A stretch of 64,000 nt of DNA from Xylona heveae TC161 (GCF_001619985.1 NW_017264204.1:685983-749982), one strand, 5' to 3'; shown: positions 1 to 12,187, counted from the first letter of the stretch. Numbers and translations: made by a program. The notes: generated by a model from the sequence alone, not told the origin.

Positions 1-382
1 GAGGCTGGATACAATAGTGCAAAGGATGAGTTGGCCGGCGCCAAGTAGCAGAGGTGTTGCGGACCAACTAGCTGCTTCGTCGCGCCGTGGTGGATGTGAG
101 CAAGATGGTTGCTCGGCAACGGACTCCCCAGGCGGCAGAGTAAACATTCGTTCGCCTCAGCGCGGGGTGAGAACCAGCTCAACCCGGTTTCGCGACCAAC
201 TTTCAGATTTATTGAAACAAATTGGAGCAATCCTCTTTTGAATAACTTCTATCATCTAACTCTAACTTTGATCGTTTCCTTGGGAAATTTTTGGCGGGCT
301 CCTAATTCATCTGATTATAACCCACATCAGTCCTTTGAATTGACTATCCTGACTGGAATTATTGACCACGCGACCAGGCAAG
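1..382. other. Upstream region of the F-BAR gene
   Basis: No coding exon is recognisable. The stretch is presumably promoter and 5' leader of the plus-strand F-BAR gene that starts at 383. The short open frames here (17-241, 109-432) have no family resemblance and overlap each other in different frames. Confidence 0.5.
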
Positions 383-3300
383 ATGCCCGGTACCGTGGTC
401 TCCGAAACACCTTCCGTTTCTCTCTCTTGTAAGCTAGATATCCAAGAGTATTCACTCAGATGAACTGACAATTGCCCAGTTGCCAATAATTTTTGGGGTA
501 AAGATGACGCCGGAGTGCAGCCGCTTATCGAGCGAATGCATAATGCCAAAGTCACCTGCGACGAAATCAAGGCATTTTACAGTGGTATGTCTCTGTCAGG
601 AAGCTCTGCTAGAGTATGCTGACTTTTCTTTCAATAATAGCTCGTGCAGCGATCGAAGACGAGTATGCTCGCAAGTTGCTATCACTCTCTCACAAACCTC
701 TCGGCTCGAGCGAAGCGGGAACATTAAAAATGTCTCTGGACGTCACCAGAAGCGAACTTGAGTCGATCGCCAAAAGCCATCAGAATATTGCTGCGCAGAT
801 GAAGAGCGAACTTGAAGAGCCTTTGTCGGCTTTTGCCGGAGGACTGAAAGAGAGACGGAAGATTGTCCAATCCTGCATTGAAAAGTTGTTGAGAGTCAAA
901 ATACAACAGACAAATACTGTCACCAAGGTAGACGATGCCTTTCTGTATCTTCAGGGCAATGATACTAATATACCGATTCCTATTTAGACGAGGGATCGTT
1001 ACGAACAGGATTGCCTCAAAATTAAAGGATATCTGGCGCAGGGCCATATGGTTATGGGCCACGAGGAGCGCAAAAACAAGGCCAAGTTAGAGAAGACCCA
1101 GATTCAATTAGCGACGTCAAGTAAAGAATACGAATCGGCTGTCAAAATCCTCGAAGAGACGACCGGCAGATGGAACCGTGAGTGGAAAGCGGCATGTGAC
1201 GTAAGCTGTACTTGAATTTACTTGCCAAAACTTGCGCTGACCTTGGCCCACAGAAATTTCAAGACCTCGAAGAAGAGAGACTGGATTTTATGAAGAGCAG
1301 CCTTTGGAGTTTTGCAAACATTGCTTCCACGGTCTGTGTCAGCGATGATGCCGTAAGTAAGCTGCTCTTAGTTCTCAGCATATCATCTAATTAGTCGCCA
1401 GTCGTGTGAGAAAATTCGGCTTTCGCTCGAAGGTTGCGAGGTTGAAAAGGATATAAACAATTTTATAAGGGAAAAAGGTACTGGACAGGAGATTCCAGAT
1501 CCGCCAAAGTACATCAATTTCTGCAGAGGAGACATCAACGACAGTGCATCCGAGGCATCCGAGGACGACTATACCGTAGCTCAATTTCAACGAACCATTA
1601 ATCCTGCTTTCCGAACATCCTCTCCGCAGCCATCTACGTATGAGTCTCACCACGACGCTCACGGAATACATGAAAACGCGGACCAGGAAGCCAAAAATCT
1701 GGAAGAACCGGAGCAACGTCAACCTGCTCCAGCACCGGTTCCTGCGCCTGCTCAGGGTGCTTCGACTAGACCTACGGCTGTGGATTATCAGAGATCAATC
1801 CCCAACTATACTGATTATGACCAGCCCCGCCCAGTCAATGCAAATACACGCGAACAACCAATGGCGGCAACGCACCCCAATCAGATGCCTACAAGGCCCA
1901 TGCAGCTGGACTACCGTCGCGCAATCCCTGCTCCAGCAGATCTGGCGAAGCACGAAGCTCTTGCCACCGTGCCACATAATGAGTACCCGCCTGATGGGAT
2001 GACCATGTACTGTCGAGCTGGTCCACCTTCCGAGCGAAGCTCTGCAGCCAGCCCTGCTAGACCATCTAGCCGCGATTCGTTCAGCGAGTACTCTAACCCA
2101 ACATCAATGTCTAGCCAAGAGCCCATGCCAATTAAAAAAGGTCCTATCAGGGAGCCGTCGGCAGAGCACTATAGTCGTCCATCATCCTCGACAATCATAG
2201 CGCCTTCACCCCAGGCTCTGCCTCCTTTACAGACCTCGCCTGGAGATGATGGACAGGATCAGAAGAAACGAGGCAGTTTCTTTCAGTCGCGCAGCCCCTT
2301 TCGACGGCGAAGCAAACATGACCAATCTAGTCTCGAGCAGTCGGAGGCACCAGTGGTTTCCTCTCCAACAAACCGTAATACGTGGGGCTCTGCGCCGAGC
2401 CGGCAGCGTGGAGATAGTAATAATGGTAGCCTGGCACGGCGTCCAGGTTTTGGCGCAAGTTCACCAAACATGTTACTTGGTGGGGATCGCCGCAGCGGCA
2501 GCCCTGAACCAGTAGATCCGCGAGCCAATTTTCAGCTGAACGTGGGAAACAATGTTTTTGACGTTGCGTCTCCTGATAAACGTAAAAAGCTTGCTCAGGA
2601 AGGTTCAGAGCCCAGCCAAGAGGAGCTGGACCCAATCGCACAAGCCCTTGCGGAACTGAAGGGCGTCAAAAAGGAAGCAGCAAGCCGCATATCTGCTGAT
2701 CGCTATCATGGCCTGGCAACGCCGATTCCTCCTGCCACTCCTGGCGCTGCATCAGGTCCCTCACCCATGGCGGCAGCCTCTGCGTCTGCGGCTGCTAAGA
2801 GGGGCACACCACCGCCATCTTATGAGCGACCAGTAAAGATGCTTGATCCACCTAAGCCTGCTTTTACGTCTTCACAAATGCAACGTACGACTCGGAAGTA
2901 CGTAGGCCAAACCCAAAACATGTTCAAGGCGCCTACAGAAGGTTCAAACCCATACGAGCGAAGACCGCCCTCACGCCCGGGTACTCGTGGTAGCCAACAA
3001 GCGGAAGAAACTCTCCGTGCTGCAAGCCCTGGCCCCTCACGCGTCCCAAGAGCTGCAAGCCCGGCTCCTCCAAGACCAGCTTCCCGAGCAGCAAGTCCAG
3101 CACCACCGCGAAGTGTAAGCCCACGACCTTATTTGACCGGCGAGCAGCGATCGACGTTCCGCTCCACGTCCCCCAATCCCTATGCAGCAGCGAGTAATAG
3201 ACCTAGAGCCATGTCTTCGAGCCCGATAAAACGGGCACCAGAGTCGGCATACGGCTACCATAACCGAAGCTATACGGCCGATGTGCCTCGTGCAGTCTCT

Positions 3301-3823
3301 CCACAGCCCCAGTTCAAAGCATATGAAAGACCGAATAGTAGTGGTAGCTCTCAGGGGATGCAGCTTCAGCTTGCGCCTACGCCGGATGGAGGGCAGTATG
3401 GAGATATTCACCGTGCACGAACTCCGCAAAGCGGCGCAACTCGTCCAATGACTCTTTATGGCGGTTCTTCAGCGGAGCCTAATTACAGTACGGCCGTGAC
3501 AGACAATCGATCACGGAGCAGGAGCATCGCAGAGAGTCGACAGTTTACGCGGGACGGAAGACAGATTCTCTACTTTGGTGAGTTGGTCTTTGAACCAATG
3601 CTGTATTTCCTACTTCTAGATGTCGTTTGTATACTAATGAGACACCATCACAGCACGAGCTCTATACATGTATCAAGCAGCCATACCTGAAGAGCTTAGT
3701 TTTGCCAAGGGAGACGTTTTGGCCGTTTTGGCTCTTCAAGACGATGGGTGGTTTGAAGCGGAAGTGGTTGGCAAGCACGGAAGAGCCGGGCTGGTGCCTA
3801 GTAATTATTTGCAGAATTGCTAA
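383..3823 (+). CDS. cdc15: F-BAR and SH3 cytokinesis scaffold (Cdc15/Imp2/Hof1 family)
   Basis: Seven exons join in phase: 383-428, 480-584, 641-927, 988-1200, 1254-1352, 1402-3577 and 3654-3823, giving 1031 residues. The N-terminus (FANNFWGKDD, about residue 16 onward) and the helical region to about residue 290 match the F-BAR membrane-binding domain of Cdc15/Imp2/Hof1. Residues about 300-970 are Ser/Pro-rich and disordered, with repeated AASPAP-like blocks near 3010-3120. The last exon encodes an SH3 domain (ALYMY, ELSFAKGD, DDGWFEAE, GLVPSNYL) ending at the C-terminus. In yeasts these proteins scaffold the actomyosin ring and septum at the division site, and phosphorylation of the disordered middle controls assembly; the many Ser-Pro sites would fit that. 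The ATG at 383 is chosen because it splices in frame into the F-BAR start. Family certain; one-to-one orthology inferred. Confidence 0.9.
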
Positions 3824-4475
3824 ATGATTGGCTTGTGTTAATAATCTGTTATCCTTGGTTGAGCGTGGACGCTTGGGGAGGATGATGCGGGTTTTCGCGT
3901 TGATACAAGGGCACGCTCCTTGATGATTTGTGCTCCTTTTCTTTTCTCCTTTTGCTTTCATGACATTCCCTTCCTTTGACTGCAATGATATCCGTGTGAT
4001 GGTAAAGGGTCCAGGGGTTACGGATATGATTTTTCTTTTGTCAGATACTCCCATTCCTGTTCGATTTGCATTTGTCTCTCCTTTGCAGGGTTTCTGTTTT
4101 TACAGACGAATCTAGCTCAATCAGTCGCTGTGAAATCGCTTCCATCCTGAGAAAATGTAATTATTTAAGGCCAATCCAAATTATGCCAATTATTTCTGCT
4201 TTAGATGAGACCTGTACCATTTGCTCATTGAGAATCAGACGCTTTGCAATTTCTCGCAACGACGTGGTCCCTACATTCAAGAATCGCGCGCACACCCGCT
4301 CGCCTGAGTATAAGGTTAGAGCTAAGCGCGTAGAGCTAAACAGGACAAGTATACCCGCCATCGCTCAACATTATCTGGCTCTCGCTGTAAACATGCGCAT
4401 TACGTTCTGCTAACCCTCTGGCCAGGCTGCCATCCACGTCGCTGTCCTGGATGCAATTCAAAACGTTAGTCCATC
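3824..4475. other. Intergenic, F-BAR gene to seipin
   Basis: Presumed 3' untranslated region of the F-BAR gene followed by the seipin promoter. Open frames here are short and show no known family. Confidence 0.5.
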
Positions 4476-6931
4476 ATGTCTCGAAGCTATTATGATAGCG
4501 ACGAAGCCGATGGCTATAATGGCGATGAAAAATCTTTAGTAATGCGAATCAAGGTAATTAAACTCCCATTGTTTTGCCTCCCTGTCGTTAATTTCCCAGT
4601 CGATACCTGGCTATTGAACAATTTGCTCATGTTCATCGATTCAACCTTTTCGCGTTTATTCTTGTACTAATCCTTACTGCTGATATTTTTTTTTTTTGTT
4701 TACTTACCGATTGAATATGAATTTCTGGTTTTGGTTGCCATTTATTTGAGGAGTATCCTCTTGCCTACTCAAGTTGTTATGACGTTATTAATAACCTTTG
4801 TTTTGCTGCTACATTGTCACCTTGCTTGGGTTCAGATGTGCCGTTGTCGAGACTCAAATATGCAGAGCCATACTTACCACTTGTCTCTCTTCTATTGAAT
4901 CCCTTTTGCTCTAAGAATATATCCGACGCTACATTACCTTGAACAATATGTTCCCATAGACTGGGGCGGAAAAATTCCTAATTGAGCACCCGCGCTGATT
5001 CATCTTCCACAGGATACAACTTTGGCACCTCTACGAGTGGCCACGTCCAAATCGGCAAGACGTGCATATATTAGCACCTTTTTACTTATTGCTGCAAGCT
5101 TCATTCTGTTGGGCTTTGCTATCACTGCGTATTTGCTCTTTTATTACAATTTTATTCCGCAAATCGGGTTAGAGAGGACGGTGCATTTGCAATTTGGGTA
5201 AGGGCCTTCTTTTCACCCTTCTCCAACATCTCAAACCTTTTAGAGCTGGTTCACTCTCCGAAAAATTTTTTGTCTGCGCCCCATCTAACGTTCAGTAACA
5301 ATGAACCAGCAATGGCAATCCATACGGCGTTGCGGCTCTCTCGTCACAGCTCATCAGTGAGCAACCTTATGATGTCACGGTATCTCTGCATCTGCCACGC
5401 ACCCCATCCAACTTGGATGCTGGCAACTTCATGCTAGACCTCTCCCTTCTCTCACGCATATCTTCAACTCCATCGCCTACTCCGTCTTCATCGTCGAAGA
5501 ACCCGATCAGCGTCGCCGCCGAGGCTGCAAAACGACTCTCGTCTGAAACGAATGCCCTCGTCTCAGACAATGTTCTCACGCGTGCTCGCCGCTCTGCCAT
5601 CCTCACCTATTCATCTCCATTGGTGGATACGGCCAAAAGGGTAGTAGATATGCCATGGTACCTGCTAGGATGGCACAAAGAAGCCGAAGTCATCGAGGTA
5701 CCAATGATGGAAGGCGTGCAGTTTGCTCGTGGGTGGAAAAATGTTCCTGGTAGTCTGAGATTAGAATTGCAGAGCGAATCTCGAATGCAGGTGTATAGCG
5801 CCAAAGTTAAATTCACCGCGAGATTTCGAGGCCTGCGGTAAGTTCGACCCCTTGATTTCTGTCCCCATCATCATCCTCACCCCATTTTTTTTTTTTGACC
5901 TTTTCGAGCAAACAACTCTACAAAGCCAATTGCCAAAAACACATACTTAGACGTCTAACAGGTATATCATGTACAATTACCGCATTCTGTCATTTTTCGT
6001 ATTCACGTCCAGCTTCTGGGTGGTCGAGCTCATGTCCACCTCGATTGCATGGTTCATACTATCGACATTTTTCTCGGCGCCTACAACTCCTGCTACAGGA
6101 ACTGACGCGACAATCAAGCGAGACCCAGAAGACGAGGACGAAGCGGAAGAATACCGCATCTTCAAGCGCGAAGGAGCAGCAGAAGAACACGACCCCCGCT
6201 TCCGTACCCGGCTCGGGTCGCCGCCGACAAGAATCAAACGCGAAGATGATGATGACGACGACGAAGAAGGGCTAGAAGGCGAGTCTTCTGAGTTCTCGCT
6301 TTCCGATACGTCGCGCGTCTTTCCGAGCTTCTCAAGCCGTCAGCCACCGTTAAAGTACGTTTCCTCATCTGCTCGTCCTGCCGCTGAAGCAAGTACGGGT
6401 GCCGGTGAAACTACAGGTCCAGGAAGATCAGCCAGGCCAGGTGACGAAAGTATTGGCGGTGGCGGTGGCGGACTATTCAATCTATTCAAGCGTGAACCCC
6501 AGAGCTCCGAGCGCAGGTTCAAGCAAGAGAAACACAGTGATGACGAAGGGGAAGAAATTGAGCGAACGACTGGTATCGAACCACTCAGGAGAACTCCAAG
6601 CACTGGCCGGCAAGGATTCGCCCGAGACCGAGAAAGTGTCGGTGGCAGAACAGATTCGGGTCTCGGAACAAGTATAGATGAAAGTATGTCGACAGGGAGA
6701 CGGGACGGCGGAGCTCCCTTTTCTAGTACAGGCGGTGGAGGAGGAGGAGGAGGAGGAGGAGGAGGGGATGCCGGCGGTAGTGGCAGTAGTCCGCGAGAAG
6801 CGCGACATGAAGGGTTACAGCGCCGACGATCAAGAGGAGGTGGAGGAGGAGGGAGTAGTGGTTCATTAGGAATGACGTTCAGAGAGCAAGAAGAAGAAGG
6901 AGGCCAGGATGGGGGAAGACAACCGGAATGA
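4476..6931 (+). CDS. SEI1: Seipin, lipid-droplet biogenesis protein with long acidic tail
   Basis: Exons 4476-4553, 5013-5197, 5310-5837 and 5962-6931 join in phase to 586 residues. Seipin sits in the ER membrane at ER-lipid droplet contacts and organises droplet assembly. Visible parts: a short N-terminal tail, transmembrane helix 1 at about 46-71, the lumenal beta-sandwich (NPYGVAALSSQ, HLPRTPSN, LGWHKEAEVIEVPMMEG, FTARFRGLRYIMYNYR), transmembrane helix 2 at about 271-300, then a disordered cytosolic tail of about 285 residues. The core is of normal length; the tail is long, acidic, and carries five copies of an I/F-K-x-E/D motif and a poly-Gly run. The first intron (459 bp) is long for this genome, so the 26-residue first exon is the least certain part; the start could be elsewhere. 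Confidence 0.88.
6749..6770. repeat. GGA trinucleotide run inside the seipin tail
   Basis: A run of GGA-type triplets encodes a poly-Gly stretch of about 12 residues in the disordered C-terminal tail of seipin. A second short Gly run lies near 6840. Such runs vary in length between strains. Confidence 0.7.
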
Positions 6932-7207
6932 TGAACTGCCATCAGCCAAAGCCTTTAAGAGATATTTGAAAGACATCTAGCTAATATCGCGTGCTGTTTT
7001 ACGTGCTTCTCTTCTCGCAAAAAGTGAGAGATGTTTTGTTTTAAATTGAATCCACAAGAGAAATTTTCTCTTTTTAATTTTTAACTATTATCATTCGTAG
7101 ATTTTAAACCACCATTTTTTTATCATATCATCATCTTCTAACCAGGCCATCAAGCTCTCCAGTACACCTATTACTCATCTGCTACCCGTCTACTACCCCA
7201 TCCCCTT

Positions 7208-7240
<33 letters not shown>
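6932..7240. other. Convergent 3' ends of seipin and PBY1-type gene
   Basis: AT-rich spacer between two genes that read toward each other. It ends in a CT dinucleotide run. No gene seen. Confidence 0.6.

Positions 7241-7242
<2 letters not shown>
7213..7242. repeat. (CT)15 microsatellite touching a stop codon
   Basis: Fifteen CT units on the plus strand. The last unit overlaps the stop codon (7241-7243, read on the minus strand) of the SurE-TTL gene, so length changes would affect only the 3' untranslated region. Confidence 0.85.
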
Positions 7243-7246
<4 letters not shown>

Positions 7247-10239
7247 CCTACCGAGATCAACATCCAGCACCATTGTCAGCGCATCCTTTTCTCTACTCTG
7301 CTTCTTCCTTGCAGGCTCCTCTTCCTCCTTCTCCTCTTCCTCCTTCTCCTCTTCCTCCTTCTCCTCTTCCTCCTTCTCCTCTTCCTCCTTCCGATCCGGT
7401 TTATCAAAAAACGGCCGCACAACCTGCTGCACCACCGCATCCCACAGACCCTGGACGACACCTTTCAAGTCCTCGCCCGTCTGCGCAAAGTCCGGAAAGG
7501 CATTGACTTCAAGCAGGTACGCATTGGCGTCTGCATCGACGAGGAAATCGAGCCCGTAGAGCTCGAACGCGTTGGGCAGGGGCTGGAAGTGCGTCGGCAT
7601 CGAGCGCGCAGACGCGAGGAACAGGTCCCCTGTCACTCGGCAGATGCTGTCGAAGACGTGGGATTTCCAGCCCGGTTTGTTAGATACTGAATCTGCTACA
7701 CGTCCTCGTGTTGATTCCGGTTCGATGTCCCGTTCCCGTTCCCGTTCCCGTTCCGCTGAAATTGAAGTTGAAGTTGAAGTTGAGGCCGAAGTTGAGGCTG
7801 AAGTGTATAGTGGTCCCGAAGAAGCGCTATCCAGAGGACGGTCAGATACGACAGTATCAGGCAAGTCCCAGAAGCGCCGCACCGAGGACTCGGTGGGGCT
7901 GGATTGGAAACACGTATTTGTCAGATGGGCGCCGAGATTGGCGTTTGGGTCGTGGTCGTCGTCGTGGCCAGAGTCGGCCCCAGGAGCTTGATACGGCGTG
8001 GCGGCGAACAGCGCGAGGGGGTGATTGTACACGTAGACTTTGAGCGCGCCGACGGCGAGGACGTACACCCGGATATGGAATTTACTGGCTTGATGCTCGG
8101 GGGGCTGGTCGGGAAAGGACAGGAGGAGAGGAGGGTGGATGTATGGCTGGGCAATGAAGTGTCTGAGCTGGGAGGTGATGATTGGGCCTGCGGCGTCGTC
8201 GTCGTCATCATCACCATCATGTTGTTTATCTGACCGGTTATCGGACTCATCCTCCGCCTCCTCGTCGTCGTCAGAATCAGGCTGTTCCTCTTCCCATTGT
8301 TCAAAAATAGACGTTAATTCCTCTTCGGTGCTAAACAGACGGATACCCTGGCCGCGATCGCTCATGCCGGGCTTGAGGATCCACCACTCGCGTTGGCGGG
8401 GGTCGTCTATTTGCGCATTGCGAGCCCATGATTCGTGCAGATCAAACGCATCGACGAGCGCGTCGTCGAGGAATTCGGCATAATCGACTTCAAAGTGGAC
8501 AGCGGGTTTGGTATGCTGCTTGAGAACAGAGTCCGGGTGCTTGGTAGTCCACGTCGTGATGGTGCTGGAGAGGAAGTGTTTTCGGATGAGAGCTTTTCGG
8601 ATGACGTACGAGTTTGCGAGAATGGTCTTTGGGTGGCTGAAGAGGTGCTCGAACGCGAGAGATTCGTACGCGGCTATTTGCAGGATCCGGTCCGACTCTG
8701 GGTTCGGGATGTCGGAGAAGGAGTTCACGAGGGTGTATGTCGATGGGTCAAGGTTTCGTTTTATAGCGGCCAGGATAAGCGGCTGTACGTAGGCGTCTTC
8801 GTACTCAATGTGTGCGTAAAAGTGAGGAATCTGCTTCGTCGAGAAAGGATGGCTGTTGGCTGAAATGGATGTTGGTGTCGACGACTGGAGATTTCGTAGA
8901 GGAAGTGATGCTTCTGTGGGCCTGGAATTGCAAATAGTCAGAATGATCGGGCTATTATATGGCTCATACGCATAGAGATAAGAGAGCGTAGGGTGAAATG
9001 TGTTATATTCTTATATCATCAATTCATAAGTAATAACAATATAATGGCTAAAAATGCTGTAGATGGTATATAAAACCTTCTCCGCTCCGGCATGACAAAT
9101 GCTTGCTTTCTCGCATATCGACTTACAATGTAATCTCTCCCGTCGTCTGGCCCGCATGCATAAAATTGGCCTTTAGTGGAGTGACGCTGCAGCCCAAGTT
9201 ATTAGCCATTTTCCCTCCCTATGGTGATGCTAATTTCGAATGCTGCAAATGGGAATCGAATATAAATTCCATGACATACCTTGTATATCCTCTCTGGACA
9301 GCCCAGCCATCATTTCCAGGCGCACTCTCTTCCACGCTCTGATAAACATCTGAGAAATTTGGCGCCCATTTGAAATGCTTGTGTTTATGTCTGGTATGCT
9401 TCTGGGCGCTTGCCCCACCAGACACCGCTTCTTCCTGCCGAATATGCTCTTCGTGCTCTTCTGCATTGTCGTCTTCATCTTCCACCTCGACTTCTTGAAA
9501 CGAGCTTCGTCCTGCAGACCAGTAATTCTGCAAGACCGGCGTATAGAGGATTTTACTCTTCTCTACATTCTCGAGCAACGGGACGTTGACAGAGTAAACA
9601 TCAGTGTTTGGATCCCAGTTGTTGTAGAGGTATTCAATCAACCTGACCGACAGACGCGAAGCACCAGCGATAATAACAGGGTCGTGATTGCGAGAGAAGA
9701 ATGCATATGACAATGCGATTGCCTTCTTCCTGCACACGGCGGCTTCCATCGCACCTCCAATGGTTCCTGAAGAAAGACCGAAAACAGCAGTGGAATTTCT
9801 GCCATAGTTGGGGCCCGAGACAACTAGGTCAACGGGGCCGCGGTCTTGGAAAAAATGATAGAGACCGATTTGGACACAGCTGGCAGGTGTGCTGTCCACC
9901 AAAACCCATTCCTCGCCCTCGGCGCCGGGAGGCAGTGGCCGAGAGTGAGTGGTTCCATCATCCTTGTGTAGTGTTCCTGGCCGGAAATACGTCGGCTTCA
10001 CATTCGCGCCAACCATGTGTGCCTTTCCAATCCATGACCTTTGCTTGTGTGGCAGCACTACAGAGACAGTATGCCCCGCTGCTTGGAGCAGACTCACGAG
10101 GGAGTGGACATAAGGCGAGGACTGATTCGACGGAGGGCCGTCGTCGTTGACGACCTGCAAGAATGAAGCACCATTGTTAGAATAACCGTCAAAGAGAGTA
10201 AATAAGTTGTATTTAGGCAATTCCTACCAGAATATGCAT
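7241..10239 (-). CDS. PBY1: SurE phosphatase fused to tubulin-tyrosine-ligase-like domain (PBY1 type)
   Basis: Four exons, 10228-10239, 9280-10154, 9127-9186 and 7241-8921, join in phase to 875 residues. The N-terminal half is a SurE nucleotidase: VVNDDG (metal-binding Asp-Asp at residues 8-9), SGPNYGRN and SSGTIGGAMEA. The C-terminal half is an ATP-grasp TTL-like domain: WILKPGMSDRGQGI, FHIRVYVLAVG, HLTNTCFQ and LYGLDFLVDADANAYLLEVN. The same order of domains is known in yeast Pby1, a P-body-associated protein linked to mRNA decapping, so the substrate need not be tubulin. The TTL part carries low-complexity inserts: an Asp-rich block, a Ser-Thr/Arg-Glu block and a C-terminal KEEEE repeat. 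The joining intron (8922-9126) is inferred from phase and family architecture; two separate genes remain possible. It lies 230 bp downstream of the Dus4 gene on the same strand. Confidence 0.82.
7316..7390. repeat. 15-bp minisatellite encoding KEEEE x5
   Basis: Five perfect copies of the unit CTCCTCTTCCTCCTT on the plus strand. On the minus strand they encode five KEEEE units near the C-terminus of the SurE-TTL protein. The 15-bp unit keeps the frame whatever the copy number. Confidence 0.9.
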
Positions 10240-10469
10240 GGTTGCGCTTGTTGTATATCAGCTACGTGCCAATTGCGCGGGGCAAGCTCGGGCTTCTGGG
10301 TTTTATAGGAATTGCAGCATTTAGCCGTACGGCGAGCCGTAGTTATCGATAAACTTTTGAGGTTATCTCCTTACTTAGCACGCCATTGCGTTACCCATGT
10401 CGAAATGGCATGTCCTGAGGCAGAGAAATATAGAATCTCAGGCGCTTTGTGTTCGCCTTCAATTGGTCG
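10240..10469. promoter_or_regulatory. Short spacer upstream of the PBY1-type gene
   Basis: A 230-bp spacer between the Dus4 stop codon and the start of the SurE-TTL gene, both on the minus strand. It must hold the SurE-TTL promoter and the end of the Dus4 transcript. No specific site identified. Confidence 0.4.
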
Positions 10470-12187
10470 TTAGGCGGACAAGTCTCTTTTCATTTCAGAT
10501 CTATCATCTAGCCAGTCTATTAAGCTCAGCATATCTTCCGCCGCCAACATTTCCTGCTTCTCTTTCTTTCCGATCAATTTAACAGTCATTTCAGACAAAT
10601 GATGCAAAACAAGCTTAAACGGAATGGGATATCGAACAGCATAATTCATGAATCGCTCCACTGCGCTCCAAGGCGTAACATCATAGCCAGCGAAGAGTGC
10701 TGGATTCGCAAGTAACCCTCGAGCAGACATGACGCCTAAAACTTATTAGCCTGCAACTCTATTGTAATCAGTCAGACAGCGTGTCATGTAACATACCATC
10801 TACACCTGTCTTTTCTGCTATTCTGCTCACATCTGCCATACTAAAGGCGTCTCCATTTGCAACCACTGGTACTCTCGTGTTCTCCTTGACCAGCTTGATG
10901 GCATCGAGGTTGACCGGCTCACTGCTTTTTTGTGACCGCCGACGGCCGTGACATCCAAAGTAATCCACACCAGCCTCTTGAACCGTTTTGACAAAGTCAA
11001 CTGTCTCTCTGCGCCATTGTCAGCTTCCTATACTCTTCCTCTATCCAACTTTGTCCATGAAATAGACGCCGGCTTTCGTAAAATTAGGTCAAGATAATAA
11101 GCATACCTCAAGTCCGCATGGACACGGATCTTTACACTGACACAAAAGTCCCTGCCACATCTTTCTTTGACCGCTTTAACCATCTCGTAGACGTTTTCTT
11201 TCTCGTGCATGAGCTGGGAGCCAATACCCTCTTGGCATGCCCAACTCTGGGGACAACCGCAGTTCAGATCAATGCCATCACAATAGGGCTTGACAAACTC
11301 CGCTGCTCTAGCCAACTCCAACGGCGAGCTGGCTCCAAACTGGACGACTAGAGGTCTATCCCCCTCGTTTGTGGTGAAATCTGAGCGTCATACTCAGTAA
11401 ATCTTCTGGTATTGTTTGATCAAATGAACATACCGCTGTCTCTTGCAAAGATGCTCCGGTTAAATTCTTTTGCTAAAATCTATTATTGTTAGCAATCTGT
11501 TTCGATTATCTATTATAGTATAAGGTATCTAGACCCAAGAAATTGATAAATGCGTACTTACCATTGGCGTATAACAAATATCTACTCCGTAGTCCCGTAC
11601 CAATGCGCGGAAAGGAAGCTTGCTGTACCTGTATCACGGATATGTGAGCTCAATCTGTTTTCGTTTTCTTTCATTTTCCTTCTTTCCCCTTCCTTCCCCC
11701 ACCTTTCTTTATTTTTCCTTTTTGTTTTCCTTCTTTAATTCATGGTTATTTGGTTCTTTGCCCTCTTATGCTTTAGCAGCTTTTCTCTTACCCAAAGCCA
11801 TACGTTTCCCCCTGGCTTCTAAGAAAACACTTTTGCCAAAAAGAAGTAGAAAGGCAGGCTCAATGTAGGAGTGCTCTTTCAAGGATAAAAAACATACCTA
11901 ACCATAGGAGCAGAAATATGCACTGGCCTATTTTCTGATTTCGCTAGATCAAATACTTTCAGCGGACTTGAAGCCATTAGCCACCTCTTTCAAAAACATA
12001 TTACAACCTTTCAAAAGGCAAAGACAAAAAATTATCAAACATATGACAATACGAAGCATATGAAATCAAACGAAGTATGACAGTATCAGTGCGAACAAGT
12101 GATAACATACTGCATTCGAGGCCCGAGACCGGGGTCGCCAACGGCGCTTTCATCGCTAAGATCATGGTAGAAATTTGATTTGTCCAT
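10470..12187 (-). CDS. DUS4: tRNA-dihydrouridine synthase, Dus4 type
   Basis: Seven exons (12111-12187, 11898-11966, 11562-11628, 11434-11479, 11107-11380, 10797-11008, 10470-10735) join in phase to 336 residues. The enzyme reduces uridine to dihydrouridine in tRNA using FMN and NAD(P)H; Dus4 acts at positions 20a and 20b. Visible motifs: the barrel start HISAPMVRYSKLPFRALVR, the catalytic-cysteine loop LNCGCPQSWACQEGIGSQLM, the strand VSVKIRVH, the FMN-phosphate histidine region DYFGCHGRR, VVANGD and the end DGVMSARGLLANPALF. The NCGCPQ-W-A form of the loop points to Dus4 rather than Dus1-3. The intron at 11629-11897 is long and pyrimidine-rich. The ATG at 12187 is the first in frame and the length fits the family. 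Confidence 0.9.

Noticed and set aside
7321-7390. Regular direct repeats considered as a CRISPR-like array
   Set aside because: Repeats are head-to-tail 15-mers without spacers and encode KEEEE inside a protein; the genome is eukaryotic.
8914-8973. TTL domain as an independent gene starting at 8973
   Set aside because: It needs a 4-nt first coding exon, whereas the fusion with SurE is in phase and matches the known Pby1 domain order. Kept only as an alternative product.
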